A stretch of DNA of 64,000 nucleotides from DATEEG01 sp035525055. GTDB lineage: Bacteria > Actinomycetota > Acidimicrobiia > Spongiisociales > ZC4RG35. The stretch covers positions 1 through 64,000 of the forward strand of contig DATLEZ010000175.1 of assembly GCA_035525055.1 (NCBI GenBank), written 5' to 3'. Positions 8,642 to 17,821 of the stretch are shown one piece after another. The notes beneath the pieces were generated by a model, which saw only the letters and a list, made by a program, of their open reading frames with translations, had not been told where the DNA came from and searched no databases. Position 1 is the stretch's first letter; each line of letters begins with the position of its first letter. The translations under genes were made by a program, and so were the position numbers.

Positions 8642-9729
8642 CAATTCTCCTTCCACGGTGTGGCGTCTTCGGTGAGGTCGATCACGCCGGGCATGATCGT
8701 ACGGGCCACTGACATCAGCTTGATCACCCCGGGACGCTCGGTGGCGGCGTGGCCAGGGTCGATCGTACTCATGCCGAGGTCGAGAGCCGCCCGGGTCTGA
8801 TGGTGGCTGAGGTCCCCGGTCACATAAACGTCGGCTCCGGTGGCGGCGGCAGCTTCGATGAACGAGCCGCCCGAGCCCGGTAGCAAAGCCACCCGGGTCA
8901 CCGCCCGGCTCCGATGTCTCGAGCAGCGCCCCGGAGACTCAAGGATCGCCGTCACCCGGTTTGAGAAGTCCCCGAGAGTCATTGGACGGCCGAGGTTGCC
9001 GACCCTTCCGATCAAGCCCAGGTTGGCCCGGACCTCATGAAGATCGAAGGGCGGCTCTTCATAGGGATGTGATTCATGAAGGGCGGCAACAACCCTGCTC
9101 TCCAGCGACTGCGGCAAGAGGATCTCGAGGCGAACCTCGGGCTCTTGGCTGATGCTGCCGATTTGTCCGATGACAGGTTGGGCTCCGTGCCCCGGGATGA
9201 AGGTACCTATCCCTTCTGATCGAAACGAGCAACCGCTGTAGTTACCAATTCGGCCGGCGCCGGCCTCGGTCAGCGCCCTGGCAACGATTTCGATGGCCGC
9301 TGGCGGGACGAATGTGACGAGTTTTGTTAGAGGGGCCGGGTCGATCGGACCGAACCGGGTGACAGCGGTGAGGTCGAGAGCTGCAGCCAGGGCATCGGCG
9401 GTTCCACCTGTCGTCGCGTCCCAGGCGGTGTGAACGATCCCCACTGCAATTCCGGCCCGGGCCAGCCGGTAGGCGCGCCCGGTCGGGCCGGGACCGGCCA
9501 CCAGTCGGGTTGTTGGCTTGAACAGAAGAGGGTGATAGGAGATCAGCAGGTCGACGGAGCCCTCAACTGCCAGCGAGGCGACCTGGTCGGTGACCTCGTG
9601 ACAAACCGCCAGCCGCATGACTTCGTCTGCGGGGTCGCCGATTTGCAGTCCGTGAGCGTCCCATCCCGCCGCCTTATCCCCCGGGGCCTGCGCATTCAGC
9701 TCGGCAAGCACGGAAGCCACGGTCGTCAT
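8641..9729 (-). CDS. Nif3-like dinuclear metal center protein
   Basis: The protein has 362 residues and its ATG is at 9729. The family signature includes WDAHGLQIGDP, ISYHPLLF with a metal-binding His, VHTAWDAT, an inserted middle domain (about residues 125-230, CutA1-like as in longer Nif3 proteins), and the C-terminal GSGGSFIEAAAATGADVYVT then GHAATERPG segment that completes the dinuclear site. Some annotations call the family GTP cyclohydrolase 1 type 2, but the physiological reaction is uncertain. It is translationally coupled to the zinc-ribbon gene by TGATG. Confidence 0.9.
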   Translation of the reverse strand: MTTVASVLAELNAQAPGDKAAGWDAHGLQIGDPADEVMRLAVCHEVTDQVASLAVEGSVDLLISYHPLLFKPTTRLVAGPGPTGRAYRLARAGIAVGIVHTAWDATTGGTADALAAALDLTAVTRFGPIDPAPLTKLVTFVPPAAIEIVARALTEAGAGRIGNYSGCSFRSEGIGTFIPGHGAQPVIGQIGSISQEPEVRLEILLPQSLESRVVAALHESHPYEEPPFDLHEVRANLGLIGRVGNLGRPMTLGDFSNRVTAILESPGRCSRHRSRAVTRVALLPGSGGSFIEAAAATGADVYVTGDLSHHQTRAALDLGMSTIDPGHAATERPGVIKLMSVARTIMPGVIDLTEDATPWKEN

Positions 9730-9763
9730 TCGGACTGAATGGTACCGAGTGGCCACGGGTGCT

Positions 9764-11065
9764 CTACCCGTCTGGATTGCCTGCCTTTGGCAGGGTGATA
9801 GCAAACACGGTGGTTCCGTCCACCCTGGTGTGCTCGATCGTCCCCGACATCGCTTCGATCAATGTTTTGGCAACGGAGAGCCCGAGCCCGAGGCTGCCCC
9901 GGACGGTGACCGAGGCGGGGTCGTTGGCAAAGGGCCGGAATGGGTTCGCCTCGGATTCGGGGTCGAGGCCCGGTCCGGCGTCGCAAACGGCCAACCGGTA
10001 CACCTCCCCGGCGGAGCGACCGACGACCTGAATCGGTTCGGCGCCATGCCCGATGGCATTGGCGACAAGATTGCGGAGGGCATGTTCGAGACGGGAGGCG
10101 TCGACATTGATCAAGCAAGGCTCACAATCGACCTTGATCGAAATACCGAGTCGGAGGAAATGGGACAGGGTGTGGTCAACGACCGCGGTTACAGCGGTTT
10201 CGGCAGGGTCGTATCCCACATTCTCGGCGCCGATCCGGGCAGCGATCAGGATGTCGTCGACCATTCGGCGCAGGTTGCCGGACTCCTTGAGGATCGTCGC
10301 CAGGCCCTCTTCGATGAGATCCGGGTCGGGGTACGCGAGCAAGAGGTCGGCGAATCCGTAGATCCCGGTGATGGGAGTACGCAATTGGTGGGACAGGCCC
10401 GCGATGAGGTGGTCTTTGGCCTGGCCTAGTTCCTGCTGGCGAATCAACTCCGCCTCGAGCCGCTCTCTCTCGATCCTGCGCTTCGCCACCCGACGAAAAC
10501 CGACGACGGTCATCGCTGGAACTAGGAGGGCCGCGATGAAAGAAGCGGTACGTGCCAGGCTTCCGGCTTCGGACCGCTCCCCGGCGATTCGACCCGACAA
10601 GACCCCCGCCTCGGTGCTCACGGCCCCGGCCAATGCTTCGACCTCTCGCAGGGTGGTGTCTTCCACCAGTTCCCGGGCAACGTCGGTGCGCCCGGCCTGC
10701 ATGTGGTCGCCAACTTCGATGGTGCTCGACAGCAGACTCTCGGCCGAGACGACCAGTGACTCCCGGGGAACCTCCAGAACGCCGAGCAAGCCGACGATGC
10801 GCTCGGCCGCCAGCACGGCTTCGACGGCGGCCTCAGCGGCCAGGACCGCCTGGTCCATCCCTGCGGCCGCGAAGGCGACAACTAACGACGCCCGATGGGT
10901 GGCCGTTTCAGCCGAGGTACGCTCGAGAGTGGAAAGATCCTGGGCATCGGCGCCGATCCGTTCGACCTGATCGGCCCGGGCGAAGACGACGCTGGCACCG
11001 ATGGCCACTGCCACAGCGACGATCAAGGCTCCATTGCCCCAGGAACTAGTCCTTCGGTGAGTCAT
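9764..11065 (-). CDS. Membrane sensor histidine kinase
   Basis: The protein has 433 residues. One transmembrane helix at about 12-30 leads to an extracytoplasmic all-helical sensor region (about 31-170, four-helix-bundle-like). A second transmembrane helix sits at about 172-190, then a cytoplasmic HisKA domain with His226 in SHQLRTPITG, and a HATPase domain with N-box LRNLVANAIGHG, G1 DAGPGLDP and G2 GSLGLGLSV. No response regulator gene is adjacent, so it is an orphan kinase here. Its start codon lies one base from an inverted-repeat arm shared with the divergent gene at 11123. Confidence 0.88.
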   Translation of the reverse strand: MTHRRTSSWGNGALIVAVAVAIGASVVFARADQVERIGADAQDLSTLERTSAETATHRASLVVAFAAAGMDQAVLAAEAAVEAVLAAERIVGLLGVLEVPRESLVVSAESLLSSTIEVGDHMQAGRTDVARELVEDTTLREVEALAGAVSTEAGVLSGRIAGERSEAGSLARTASFIAALLVPAMTVVGFRRVAKRRIERERLEAELIRQQELGQAKDHLIAGLSHQLRTPITGIYGFADLLLAYPDPDLIEEGLATILKESGNLRRMVDDILIAARIGAENVGYDPAETAVTAVVDHTLSHFLRLGISIKVDCEPCLINVDASRLEHALRNLVANAIGHGAEPIQVVGRSAGEVYRLAVCDAGPGLDPESEANPFRPFANDPASVTVRGSLGLGLSVAKTLIEAMSGTIEHTRVDGTTVFAITLPKAGNPDG

Positions 11066-11066
11066 C

Positions 11067-11121
11067 GAATTGGTATCGGATCGGGCTCGTGAAAACTGTG
11101 GCCCCGAGCCGATACCAATTC
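11067..11121. promoter_or_regulatory. 13-bp inverted repeat placed symmetrically at two divergent start codons
   Basis: Arms gaattggtatcgg (11067-11079) and ccgataccaattc (11109-11121) are perfect reverse complements. Each arm ends exactly one base before a start codon: the kinase ATG at 11065 and the secreted-protein ATG at 11123. Both genes therefore carry the same 13 bases immediately upstream and neither has a Shine-Dalgarno sequence, which suggests divergent leaderless promoters and/or a shared operator. Confidence 0.65.
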
Positions 11122-11122
11122 A

Positions 11123-11920
11123 ATGAAACAGGCAAGGCGCGGGCTGGGAGGTTGGCGGCAGGCTATCCTCATCACCGGGCTCCTATCGATACTGATGGTG
11201 GCCCTTCCGGCCCAGGCCGGCCTGGGAGATCTGCGCGATGACCTCCTCGATCCGATAGAAGACGTACCAGTCGTCGGACCCGTGGCGGGCGACCTGATCG
11301 ACCCGGTCGTTGATGAAGTACTGGCCCCGGTGCTCACCCCCATCGTGGACACAGTCGTCACGCCCATCGTCGATGAGGTCGTGACGCCGGTGCCCGACAA
11401 CGTGGTAGATCCCGTGACCGAGACGATCCCAACTGTGGGAGAAACCACGACTACAACTCTCCTCGTTGGCGTGCCTGATCAGGAGGCAGCTGTCAGCGAT
11501 TCGTCGGGGTTTGGCGTCTCCTCATCGGGATACCCCGGCGGCGTCCTCCTCACCGACTCAAACAACGATGGCGAGGTTCTTCTGGTCCAGTCGACGACCG
11601 ACCTCCAGAGCCTCGAAGCAGCCCGTGCGCTGCAAACCACCCTGGTTGACAGCGGCGTCACCGAACTCTCGATCGTCGAAGTCGCCCAACCAACCGCTGC
11701 GGAGATGGTCGACGCCGGTTGGCTCAACGGGTTGACCAATTGGCTGCGCACAAGCGCCGATGGACTGCTCAACCTCCTGGCTTTGCCAATCCGCCTCCTT
11801 GAGTTGTTGGCCCGGGCCTTGCTGACGGCAGGCTCCGGCCTCATCGCTCCGCTTTCGATGCTTCTGGCATTCACTGCGGTCCTGATCAAGGATCGCCGCT
11901 GGGGCCACGCCGAGGTTTGA
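11123..11920 (+). CDS. Secreted or membrane-anchored low-complexity protein, unknown function
   Basis: The protein has 265 residues. A signal peptide (about 1-32, ending ALPAQA) is followed by a degenerate repeat of the form D-P-V-V-D-E-V-x-x-P-V over about residues 45-110, rich in Val, Pro, Asp and Thr. A Thr run and a Ser/Gly-rich linker come next, then a small alpha/beta stretch (about 150-205). The C-terminus has one or two hydrophobic helices (about 215-258). No catalytic motif is seen. A beta-rich, wall-associated fold is possible. It is divergent from the sensor kinase and shares its upstream inverted repeat, so the kinase could sense a related envelope signal. Confidence 0.7.
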   Translation: MKQARRGLGGWRQAILITGLLSILMVALPAQAGLGDLRDDLLDPIEDVPVVGPVAGDLIDPVVDEVLAPVLTPIVDTVVTPIVDEVVTPVPDNVVDPVTETIPTVGETTTTTLLVGVPDQEAAVSDSSGFGVSSSGYPGGVLLTDSNNDGEVLLVQSTTDLQSLEAARALQTTLVDSGVTELSIVEVAQPTAAEMVDAGWLNGLTNWLRTSADGLLNLLALPIRLLELLARALLTAGSGLIAPLSMLLAFTAVLIKDRRWGHAEV

Positions 11921-11923
11921 CTA

Positions 11924-11957
11924 CCGCTCTCGAGTGGTCAAATAGAGAGCGGATTTT
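11924..11957 (+). terminator. Intrinsic-like terminator after the secreted protein gene
   Basis: An 8-bp stem (ccgctctc / gagagcgg) with a 13-base loop begins four bases after the TGA at 11918-11920 and is followed by attttcc. It separates the convergent small membrane protein gene. Confidence 0.7.
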
Positions 11958-11958
11958 C

Positions 11959-12399
11959 CTACGAAACGAGATTCGACACGTCGATGGCGATTGCCGCCAG
12001 CAGCATCGCGAGCACCACCCCGATGAAGGCGGTGTAGGACCAGCGCGCTCGGTGGTCGGCGATCCAAAAGCGCCGTACTCCCCGGATCCCCATCACGATT
12101 GCGAGTGAAGAGAGAACGATGCTGATCGGGGCATCGAGAGCGTCCAGGAAGCCAAAGAACGGTGCCAGGATCGGGATGAGGAGGTATGTGATCGTGCACC
12201 GAATTCCCGATATCACGATTGCTGTGGTGGTCGACCGGCGGGCGCCGAATACCGCGGTTTTGTCGACTGCATCGCCAACCCGCAACAGCTTGCGGACGAA
12301 CCGATCAGCCGGCGGCCTTGATTGGTGGAGGTCCTCGACGACGCTAATTGGCGCCTCCTGAAACAAGCAGATCCGGTGATCGAAGCGAGCCCCGGTCAC
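11959..12399 (-). CDS. Small membrane protein, unknown function
   Basis: The protein has 146 residues. It has about three hydrophobic helices (roughly residues 60-80, 88-105 and 120-140) after a polar N-terminal third. It overlaps the 3' end of hemY by 56 bases from a GTG start. I see no better start with a ribosome-binding site, so the true N-terminus may be shorter. It probably rides on the heme operon transcript as its last gene. No family is recognised. Confidence 0.55.
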   Translation of the reverse strand: MTGARFDHRICLFQEAPISVVEDLHQSRPPADRFVRKLLRVGDAVDKTAVFGARRSTTTAIVISGIRCTITYLLIPILAPFFGFLDALDAPISIVLSSLAIVMGIRGVRRFWIADHRARWSYTAFIGVVLAMLLAAIAIDVSNLVS

Positions 12400-13816
12400 T
12401 GAGAGCCATTAACACCGCGTCCGCCGCGTTTCGACCAGACTGAACACACTCGTTGAGGCCGATCCCGTGGAAACCGGCTCCGGCCACCTTCAGGGCCGGA
12501 TACCCCGAAAGGGCCGATTCGACATCGCTCATCCGCTCGACATGACCCAAGGTGTATTGATGGAGTCCGCCCGCCCACGCTCGAGTTGTGGCCCGGACCG
12601 GATCGGCGGTCAAACCTAAGATCCCGGCCAACTCTTCTCTTGCCACCGCCAGCAAACGGGCCTCGCCACTCATTGCCAGCTCCTGGCCCTGCGATCCACC
12701 AACGAACACTCTCACCATCTCGAAGTTCGGCTCGGGGACCCTGCCCATCCACTTTCGGGAAAGGTAAGAGGCTCCCATGATTCGGCGTCGTTCGACGGCC
12801 GGCACGACGAAACCGGATCCGGTCAGACCGGGGACGTCGGAGGCGCGGTAGACCAGGGTGACTGTGGCCGTTGCGACCTGCTTGATGCCGGCCACCAGCG
12901 AGGAAGCCGCCGGGACCACGTCGGAGAGCAATGCCGCTGTCTCGCGAGCAGGTGTCGCCAGGACTACGCCTCGGGCCTGAACCTCGGAGCCGTCGTCCAG
13001 CGTCAGTCGAAAGCCTGCGCCCGGATTGGACCTCGTCAACCTCGTCACTCCGCGACCGGTCTTGACGGCAACGCCAGTGAGCGATTTGGCCAGGGCGTCG
13101 GACAGTTCTCCCATCCCGTCTTTGAAGCTGGCGAAATAGCTGAAGCCACGTCCGGTCACCGAGTCGGAAGCCGCTGCCTTGGCTGCTGCCGCTCGGGCCG
13201 CGAGGATCAGGCTTCGATGGGTCCGTTCCATGTCGAGAAACCTGGGGAAGCTCGCAGCGAGGCTCATCGATGATGGCTCAGCTGAATGAATTCCTGCAAC
13301 CAGAGGCTCGGCGATGCGTTCGAGCATTTCCCGGCCCAAGCGCCGGGCAACGAACTGTTCGAGGCTCTGGTCTCCAGCCGGACCCCTTGGAAGCAAGAGA
13401 TCACCGAGCACGCGGAGCCTTCCCTTCACTGACAGGACCGAGGTACGCAACACAGGCCAGACCCGGGACGGAGCCATCAGGAGCAGTCCGTCTGGAAGCG
13501 GATGGAGGCGGCCCCGGGACCAAACGTAGGCTCCTCGATGCTCTGCCCGACTGGAGATCACCCGGTCGGTGATTCCCAGTTCTGCGGCGAGTTCCAGCAC
13601 CGACCCCTTGCCGGTGACAAAGCTGTCGGGACCGCCCTCGAGGAGGAAACCGTCATTGTGTTCGGTGATCACCTTGCCGCCCAAGCGGGGAGCCTCCTCG
13701 ATGAGCGTCACGGTTAAGGCTTCTCCCGCCCCGGCGGTTATGAGGCGGTGGGCGGCTGCCAGGCCGGAGATTCCACCCCCAATGACCGCGACCGTGGAAA
13801 GGGAATCATTACTCAT
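12344..13816 (-). CDS. hemY: Coproporphyrinogen/protoporphyrinogen oxidase (FAD)
   Basis: The protein has 490 residues and an N-terminal FAD-binding motif AVIGGGISGLAAAHRL (about 9-24), followed by LGGKVITEH, and ends with the flavin-binding VAGAGFHGIGLNECVQSG segment of the HemY/PPOX family. In organisms with HemQ this enzyme oxidises coproporphyrinogen III to coproporphyrin III (CgoX activity) using oxygen. The companion hemH and hemQ in this operon support that reading. It overlaps the hemH stop by 8 bases. Confidence 0.93.
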   Translation of the reverse strand: MSNDSLSTVAVIGGGISGLAAAHRLITAGAGEALTVTLIEEAPRLGGKVITEHNDGFLLEGGPDSFVTGKGSVLELAAELGITDRVISSRAEHRGAYVWSRGRLHPLPDGLLLMAPSRVWPVLRTSVLSVKGRLRVLGDLLLPRGPAGDQSLEQFVARRLGREMLERIAEPLVAGIHSAEPSSMSLAASFPRFLDMERTHRSLILAARAAAAKAAASDSVTGRGFSYFASFKDGMGELSDALAKSLTGVAVKTGRGVTRLTRSNPGAGFRLTLDDGSEVQARGVVLATPARETAALLSDVVPAASSLVAGIKQVATATVTLVYRASDVPGLTGSGFVVPAVERRRIMGASYLSRKWMGRVPEPNFEMVRVFVGGSQGQELAMSGEARLLAVAREELAGILGLTADPVRATTRAWAGGLHQYTLGHVERMSDVESALSGYPALKVAGAGFHGIGLNECVQSGRNAADAVLMALSDRGSLRSPDLLVSGGAN

Positions 13817-14720
13817 CAGCGGCGTCGATCACGAGTTCGACAATCGTCTCAATGAGCCCGGGATGATGGTTAAGACAGCGACACCGTTGGAAAACGAGGC
13901 CGAGTTCTTCGGCCTGCCTTCGATGTTCGACATCGTTGTCGTAGAGGGTCTCGACGTGATCGGAGATGAAACCGATCGGATCGACCAGGACCGAAGCCGC
14001 TCCCTCGGCGGCAAGGCGCTCTATGACCTCGTCGACGGTCGGGCCGAGCCACGGCTCCCGGGCGGCGGCACTCACGCTCTGATAGGCAAGGTGCCAAGCA
14101 CTCAGTCCGATTGCCTCGGCGACCGCTTGCGCCGTCGCCAACAGCTGATCCGCATAGGGATCACCCTGTTCGATCATGCGTTGAGGAAGGCTGTGGGCGG
14201 CAAAGACGACCGGGGTGTCGGCCGGTGCCAGAGCCAGAGCCTTCGACAGCATGTCGGCGAGCGCCCCTACGTAACCCGGAGCGAGGTTCCAATCGGGAAC
14301 GAAGTGGAGACGGGGACCCCGGCCGTCCAAAACCTTCTCGACTGCCGCTTCGTAGGCGTCGGTTGACACTTCGCATCGATAGGGAGCCAGGCTGATCACG
14401 ATGAGGTCTTCGATGGCTGCGGCCTCGATCTCCGCGGCGGCCTCAGCGATCGTTGGGCTCGCGTGCAGCATCCCGACAAATACGTCTGCGTCGATTCCCC
14501 GTCGCTTCAAGCCCTGACCGACAAGGGCGGCCTGACCCCTCGTAGTTGCCGGCAACGGAGATCCACCGCCGATCTGTCGATAACGATCGACCACGGAAGT
14601 CATGACATGATCGGGGGGTGTGCGTGCCAGCACACTCTCGACAAAAGGCGGAACCTGGTCCAGGGTTTCGGGGCCGCCGAAGCCGACCATGAGAACCGAG
14701 AGGCGTCGCTCGCTATTCAC
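13809..14720 (-). CDS. hemH: Ferrochelatase (coproporphyrin type likely)
   Basis: The protein has 303 residues. I use the GTG at 14720, which overlaps the hemQ stop by 8 bases and precedes the conserved start LSVLMVGFGGPETL. Other family marks are RYRQIGGGSPL, VFVGMLHASPTI, the catalytic-site AAHSLPQRMI and IGFISDHVETLYDND, whose His and Glu coordinate metal. It inserts Fe2+ into the porphyrin, probably coproporphyrin III given hemQ, before HemQ decarboxylates coproheme to heme b. It is soluble with no C-terminal membrane helix. Confidence 0.93.
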   Translation of the reverse strand: MNSERRLSVLMVGFGGPETLDQVPPFVESVLARTPPDHVMTSVVDRYRQIGGGSPLPATTRGQAALVGQGLKRRGIDADVFVGMLHASPTIAEAAAEIEAAAIEDLIVISLAPYRCEVSTDAYEAAVEKVLDGRGPRLHFVPDWNLAPGYVGALADMLSKALALAPADTPVVFAAHSLPQRMIEQGDPYADQLLATAQAVAEAIGLSAWHLAYQSVSAAAREPWLGPTVDEVIERLAAEGAASVLVDPIGFISDHVETLYDNDVEHRRQAEELGLVFQRCRCLNHHPGLIETIVELVIDAADE

Positions 14721-15492
14721 CAAGGCACCGCCCCAGATTCTCCGGAAGGAGTCGGCGACCCACGATGAAGGGCCCAAAATCGGCGAAGCGGGCGCTCACC
14801 TCATCAAAGCGCATCTCATAGACGATCTTCTTGAACTCGAGCGGATCGTCTGAGAAGAGAGTTACTCCCCACTCCCAATCGTCCAGCCCCATCGAGCCGG
14901 TGACGATCTGCGACACCCTTCCGGCGTATCGTCTCCCGGTCCGGCCGTGGGCCCGCATCAGCTCGGCCCGTTCCGAACCCGATAGGACGTACCAGTTGTC
15001 GCCTCCGGCCCGTTTCTTGCTCATCGGGTAAAAGCAGACATAGCCACTGGCAAACGGTATCTCCGGGTAGAGGCGGGCTTGCACGTGTGGGCTGGCTTCG
15101 ATGTTCTCTACGGCTCCTTCAGGTGACCCGTGGCGGCTCACTTCCGTGACAGACAAATACGAGTAGGTGCGGGTGGAGTACGAGCCGAGGGTGGTGATGT
15201 CGAACGAGCGCTCCAACTCGTGGAGCTCACCGAGATCGGGGCGGAGGTGAAGCATCAGGATGTCGGACTTGTGCCCGACGACGCTGAACGTGACGCTATG
15301 TCCACCGGAAGCATCGTCCACCCGTTCGAACGACGCGAGAAGATCCGCGGCCTCGGTCACAGCGCGTTCTCTCTGGGCTTTCGGAAGCCGGCTCCAGGCG
15401 TTTCGGTCGAACCGGCGAAGGTCGTGGAGAGCAAACCAGCCATCGAGAGTTTCAGGGACTGTTATCGGGTCGCCAGTGATGTGGCCTGTCAT
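14713..15492 (-). CDS. hemQ: Coproheme decarboxylase HemQ
   Basis: The protein has 259 residues. The start is ATG 15492, forming ATGA with the hemE stop. It belongs to the chlorite-dismutase fold family, with the HemQ-specific CFYPMSKKR motif, NWYVLS and the late GLDDWEWGVTLF segment. It performs the last step of the coproporphyrin-dependent pathway, two H2O2-driven decarboxylations of coproheme to heme b. Its presence places the organism among monoderm-type heme makers. Confidence 0.93.
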   Translation of the reverse strand: MTGHITGDPITVPETLDGWFALHDLRRFDRNAWSRLPKAQRERAVTEAADLLASFERVDDASGGHSVTFSVVGHKSDILMLHLRPDLGELHELERSFDITTLGSYSTRTYSYLSVTEVSRHGSPEGAVENIEASPHVQARLYPEIPFASGYVCFYPMSKKRAGGDNWYVLSGSERAELMRAHGRTGRRYAGRVSQIVTGSMGLDDWEWGVTLFSDDPLEFKKIVYEMRFDEVSARFADFGPFIVGRRLLPENLGRCLGE

Positions 15493-16517
15493 GTGGCTCG
15501 GCCAGCCATGCCGATGACGCCGGACGCGGCCGCGTGCCACCCAACGACCGCGTTCACCATTATCTCGACGTTGGCCACCGGGGTGTCCGGCCGGATTCCG
15601 TGGCCGAGATTGAAGATGTGGCCTGGACGCGAGCCCGCCTCTTCCAATACTCGGGTGGTCCCGGCTTGCACCGTTTCGGCGTCGCCAAGCAGCAACCACG
15701 GATCGAGATTGCCCTGGATTGGATAGTTGTGCCCGATCAGTTGCCACGACTGGTCGAGCGACAATCGCCAGTCGACCCCGTAGGCCGTGGCACCCACTTC
15801 GTGGAACGCTTCGAGCAAGTGAGCCGCCCCAGGTGCGAAGTAGATGGTCGGCACCCCGAGGTCGTCGAGTGCCTGTCGCGCCGCCGGCACCGCCCATCTT
15901 TGGAACTTCTCGATCGAAAGAAGCCCGGCCCATGAGTCGAACATTTGCACGACCTCGGCTCCGGCTTCTATCTGCGCTTGCAGGTAGGTCCGCATGGCCT
16001 TGGCCAGGACGGTCAGCGCTTCGGAAGGATCTTCGTTCTCGATCGCCTGGCGGAAGATGAGGTGATTCTGGGATCCGCCGCCTTCCAGTAGATAGGCGAG
16101 GATGGTGGCGGGGCCGCCGCAGAAGCCGATCATGGTCACGCTCCGGTCGAGGGAGGCCCGGGCCCTGGCGATAGCTTCTGAGACAAAGTCGATCCGAGTC
16201 GAATCCAATTCCTCGAGGTGAGCGATCGCGTTGAGGCTCAAGGGCGCCAGGCGTGGGCCGGGAGCAAATTCAATCGCAACTCCCATCGCAGTCAGCGGAG
16301 TCATGATGTCGGCGAACACGATGGCGGCGTCCAGATCGAAGCGGCGCAGCGGCTGCAGCGTGATCTCAGCGGCCACTTCTGGAGTACGCATCGCCTCGTC
16401 AAAGGTGAACCGGGACCGCAACTCCCGGTACTCCGGCAGGTAACGGCCGGCCTGTCGCATGAACCAGATCGGTGGTCGATCAAGTGGTTCTCGTCTGAGG
16501 GCTTGGAGCATTCTCAT
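15489..16517 (-). CDS. hemE: Uroporphyrinogen decarboxylase
   Basis: The protein has 342 residues, a typical length. It has the substrate-binding signature PIWFMRQAGRYLPEYR at residues 16-31, FADIMTPL with the active-site Asp, GFCGGPATILAY, and NLGHGIRPDTPVANV near the C-terminus. It converts uroporphyrinogen III to coproporphyrinogen III. It is coupled by four-base overlaps to hemL upstream and hemQ downstream. Confidence 0.95.
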   Translation of the reverse strand: MRMLQALRREPLDRPPIWFMRQAGRYLPEYRELRSRFTFDEAMRTPEVAAEITLQPLRRFDLDAAIVFADIMTPLTAMGVAIEFAPGPRLAPLSLNAIAHLEELDSTRIDFVSEAIARARASLDRSVTMIGFCGGPATILAYLLEGGGSQNHLIFRQAIENEDPSEALTVLAKAMRTYLQAQIEAGAEVVQMFDSWAGLLSIEKFQRWAVPAARQALDDLGVPTIYFAPGAAHLLEAFHEVGATAYGVDWRLSLDQSWQLIGHNYPIQGNLDPWLLLGDAETVQAGTTRVLEEAGSRPGHIFNLGHGIRPDTPVANVEIMVNAVVGWHAAASGVIGMAGRAT

Positions 16518-17821
16518 CCGGCCGACTCCTCAATTGCCGCCGCCAGGACATCGACTGCGACGTCAAGGGTCCCGTCAAGGTGCGCCTCCATGAGGAACCA
16601 CGACTCGAACGGGGAGGGGGGAATCAAAACTCCTCGCTGCAGGGCGGCATGGAAGAAGCGCTTGAACAATTCCTGATTGAGCGCGGCGACATCGGACCAG
16701 TTCCGGGCGTGCTCGATTCCGATGAACATTCCCAACATCCCCCCGACATGACTCACAACGCCGGGCAGGCCGACTCGTTGCAGCGTCGCCCGCAGTTGGG
16801 CGCATGCTCTCTCGCCGGCGTCGTCGAAGCGCCTGTACAGATCGGAGTGAGAGGCGAGGTAACGGAGGGTGGCAAGACCAGCCGCAGTCACGATCGGGTT
16901 GCCGGCCAGCGTCCCCGCCTGATAGACCGGCCCTTCCGGAGCCATCAGCCTCATCAGGTCGGCCCTGCCACCGTAAGCGGCAGCCGGCGTTCCCCCGGCG
17001 ACGACTTTGCCGAGGGCCGTTAGGTCCGGGCTCACTCCGTATCGCTCCTGGGCACCACCCAGCGCCACCCGAAATCCCGTCATCACCTCATCAAAGATCA
17101 GGAGCGAACCGTTGGCGTCGCAGAGCCTGCGGAGGCCCGGCAGAAACTCCGGATCGGGAAGGACCAGCCCCATGTTGCCCGCAACCGGTTCAACAATGAC
17201 GGCCGCGATCTGGCTGTCAGCGAAGTGTTCGGAGACGGACTCGAGATCGTTGTACCGGGCGACCCTGGTGTCGGCCGACGTGCCCGGGGGAACACCAGGG
17301 CTGGAAGGCTCTCCAAATGTGGCGAGCCCCGATCCGGCCTTGACCAGAAACGCGTCTGCGTGGCCGTGGTAGCAACCTTCGAATTTGATCACTGACGAGC
17401 GGCCGGTCGCCGCACGAGCGAGTCGCAGGGTGGAAGCGGTTGCCTCAGTCCCTGAGTTGACCAGTCGCACCATCTCGACCGCCGGAACCAGTTCGCAGAT
17501 CAATTCGGCCAGCTCGACTTCGGCAACCGTCGAGACTCCGAAAGAGGTGCCATCGCCAATTATGTCTTGCATGGCGCTGATCACCTCGGGATGGGCATGG
17601 CCAAGGATCAAAGCCCCCCATGACGCAATGAGGTCGATGAGGTCCTCACCATCCAGGGTTCGGAGGCGGGCCCCGCGCCCGGATTGCACAAACGGCGGAA
17701 CTCCGCCGACTGCACGAAAAGCGCGAACCGGAGAGTTGACCCCTCCTGGCATCACCTCGACGGCGCGGCTGTGCCAGGCACTTGCACTCATTGCTGTCTG
17801 ACTCGACGCGATCACAGTCAC
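16514..17821 (-). CDS. hemL: Glutamate-1-semialdehyde 2,1-aminomutase
   Basis: A PLP enzyme of about 435 residues with PGGVNSPVRAF, EGCYHGHADAFLVKAGSG and the PLP lysine in ALGKVVAGGTPAAAYGG. It makes 5-aminolevulinate from glutamate-1-semialdehyde, following HemA. I chose GTG 17821 because it shares GTGA with the hemB stop and has GGGGAGG just upstream. The ATG at 17791 has no Shine-Dalgarno but would give the more usual N-terminus, so the start is uncertain by ten codons. Confidence 0.93.
   Translation of the reverse strand: MTVIASSQTAMSASAWHSRAVEVMPGGVNSPVRAFRAVGGVPPFVQSGRGARLRTLDGEDLIDLIASWGALILGHAHPEVISAMQDIIGDGTSFGVSTVAEVELAELICELVPAVEMVRLVNSGTEATASTLRLARAATGRSSVIKFEGCYHGHADAFLVKAGSGLATFGEPSSPGVPPGTSADTRVARYNDLESVSEHFADSQIAAVIVEPVAGNMGLVLPDPEFLPGLRRLCDANGSLLIFDEVMTGFRVALGGAQERYGVSPDLTALGKVVAGGTPAAAYGGRADLMRLMAPEGPVYQAGTLAGNPIVTAAGLATLRYLASHSDLYRRFDDAGERACAQLRATLQRVGLPGVVSHVGGMLGMFIGIEHARNWSDVAALNQELFKRFFHAALQRGVLIPPSPFESWFLMEAHLDGTLDVAVDVLAAAIEESAG

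Noticed and set aside
14713..15933. Long N-terminal extension of hemQ
   Set aside because: It is hemE read in another frame; ATG 15492 overlaps the hemE stop and gives a normal-length HemQ.
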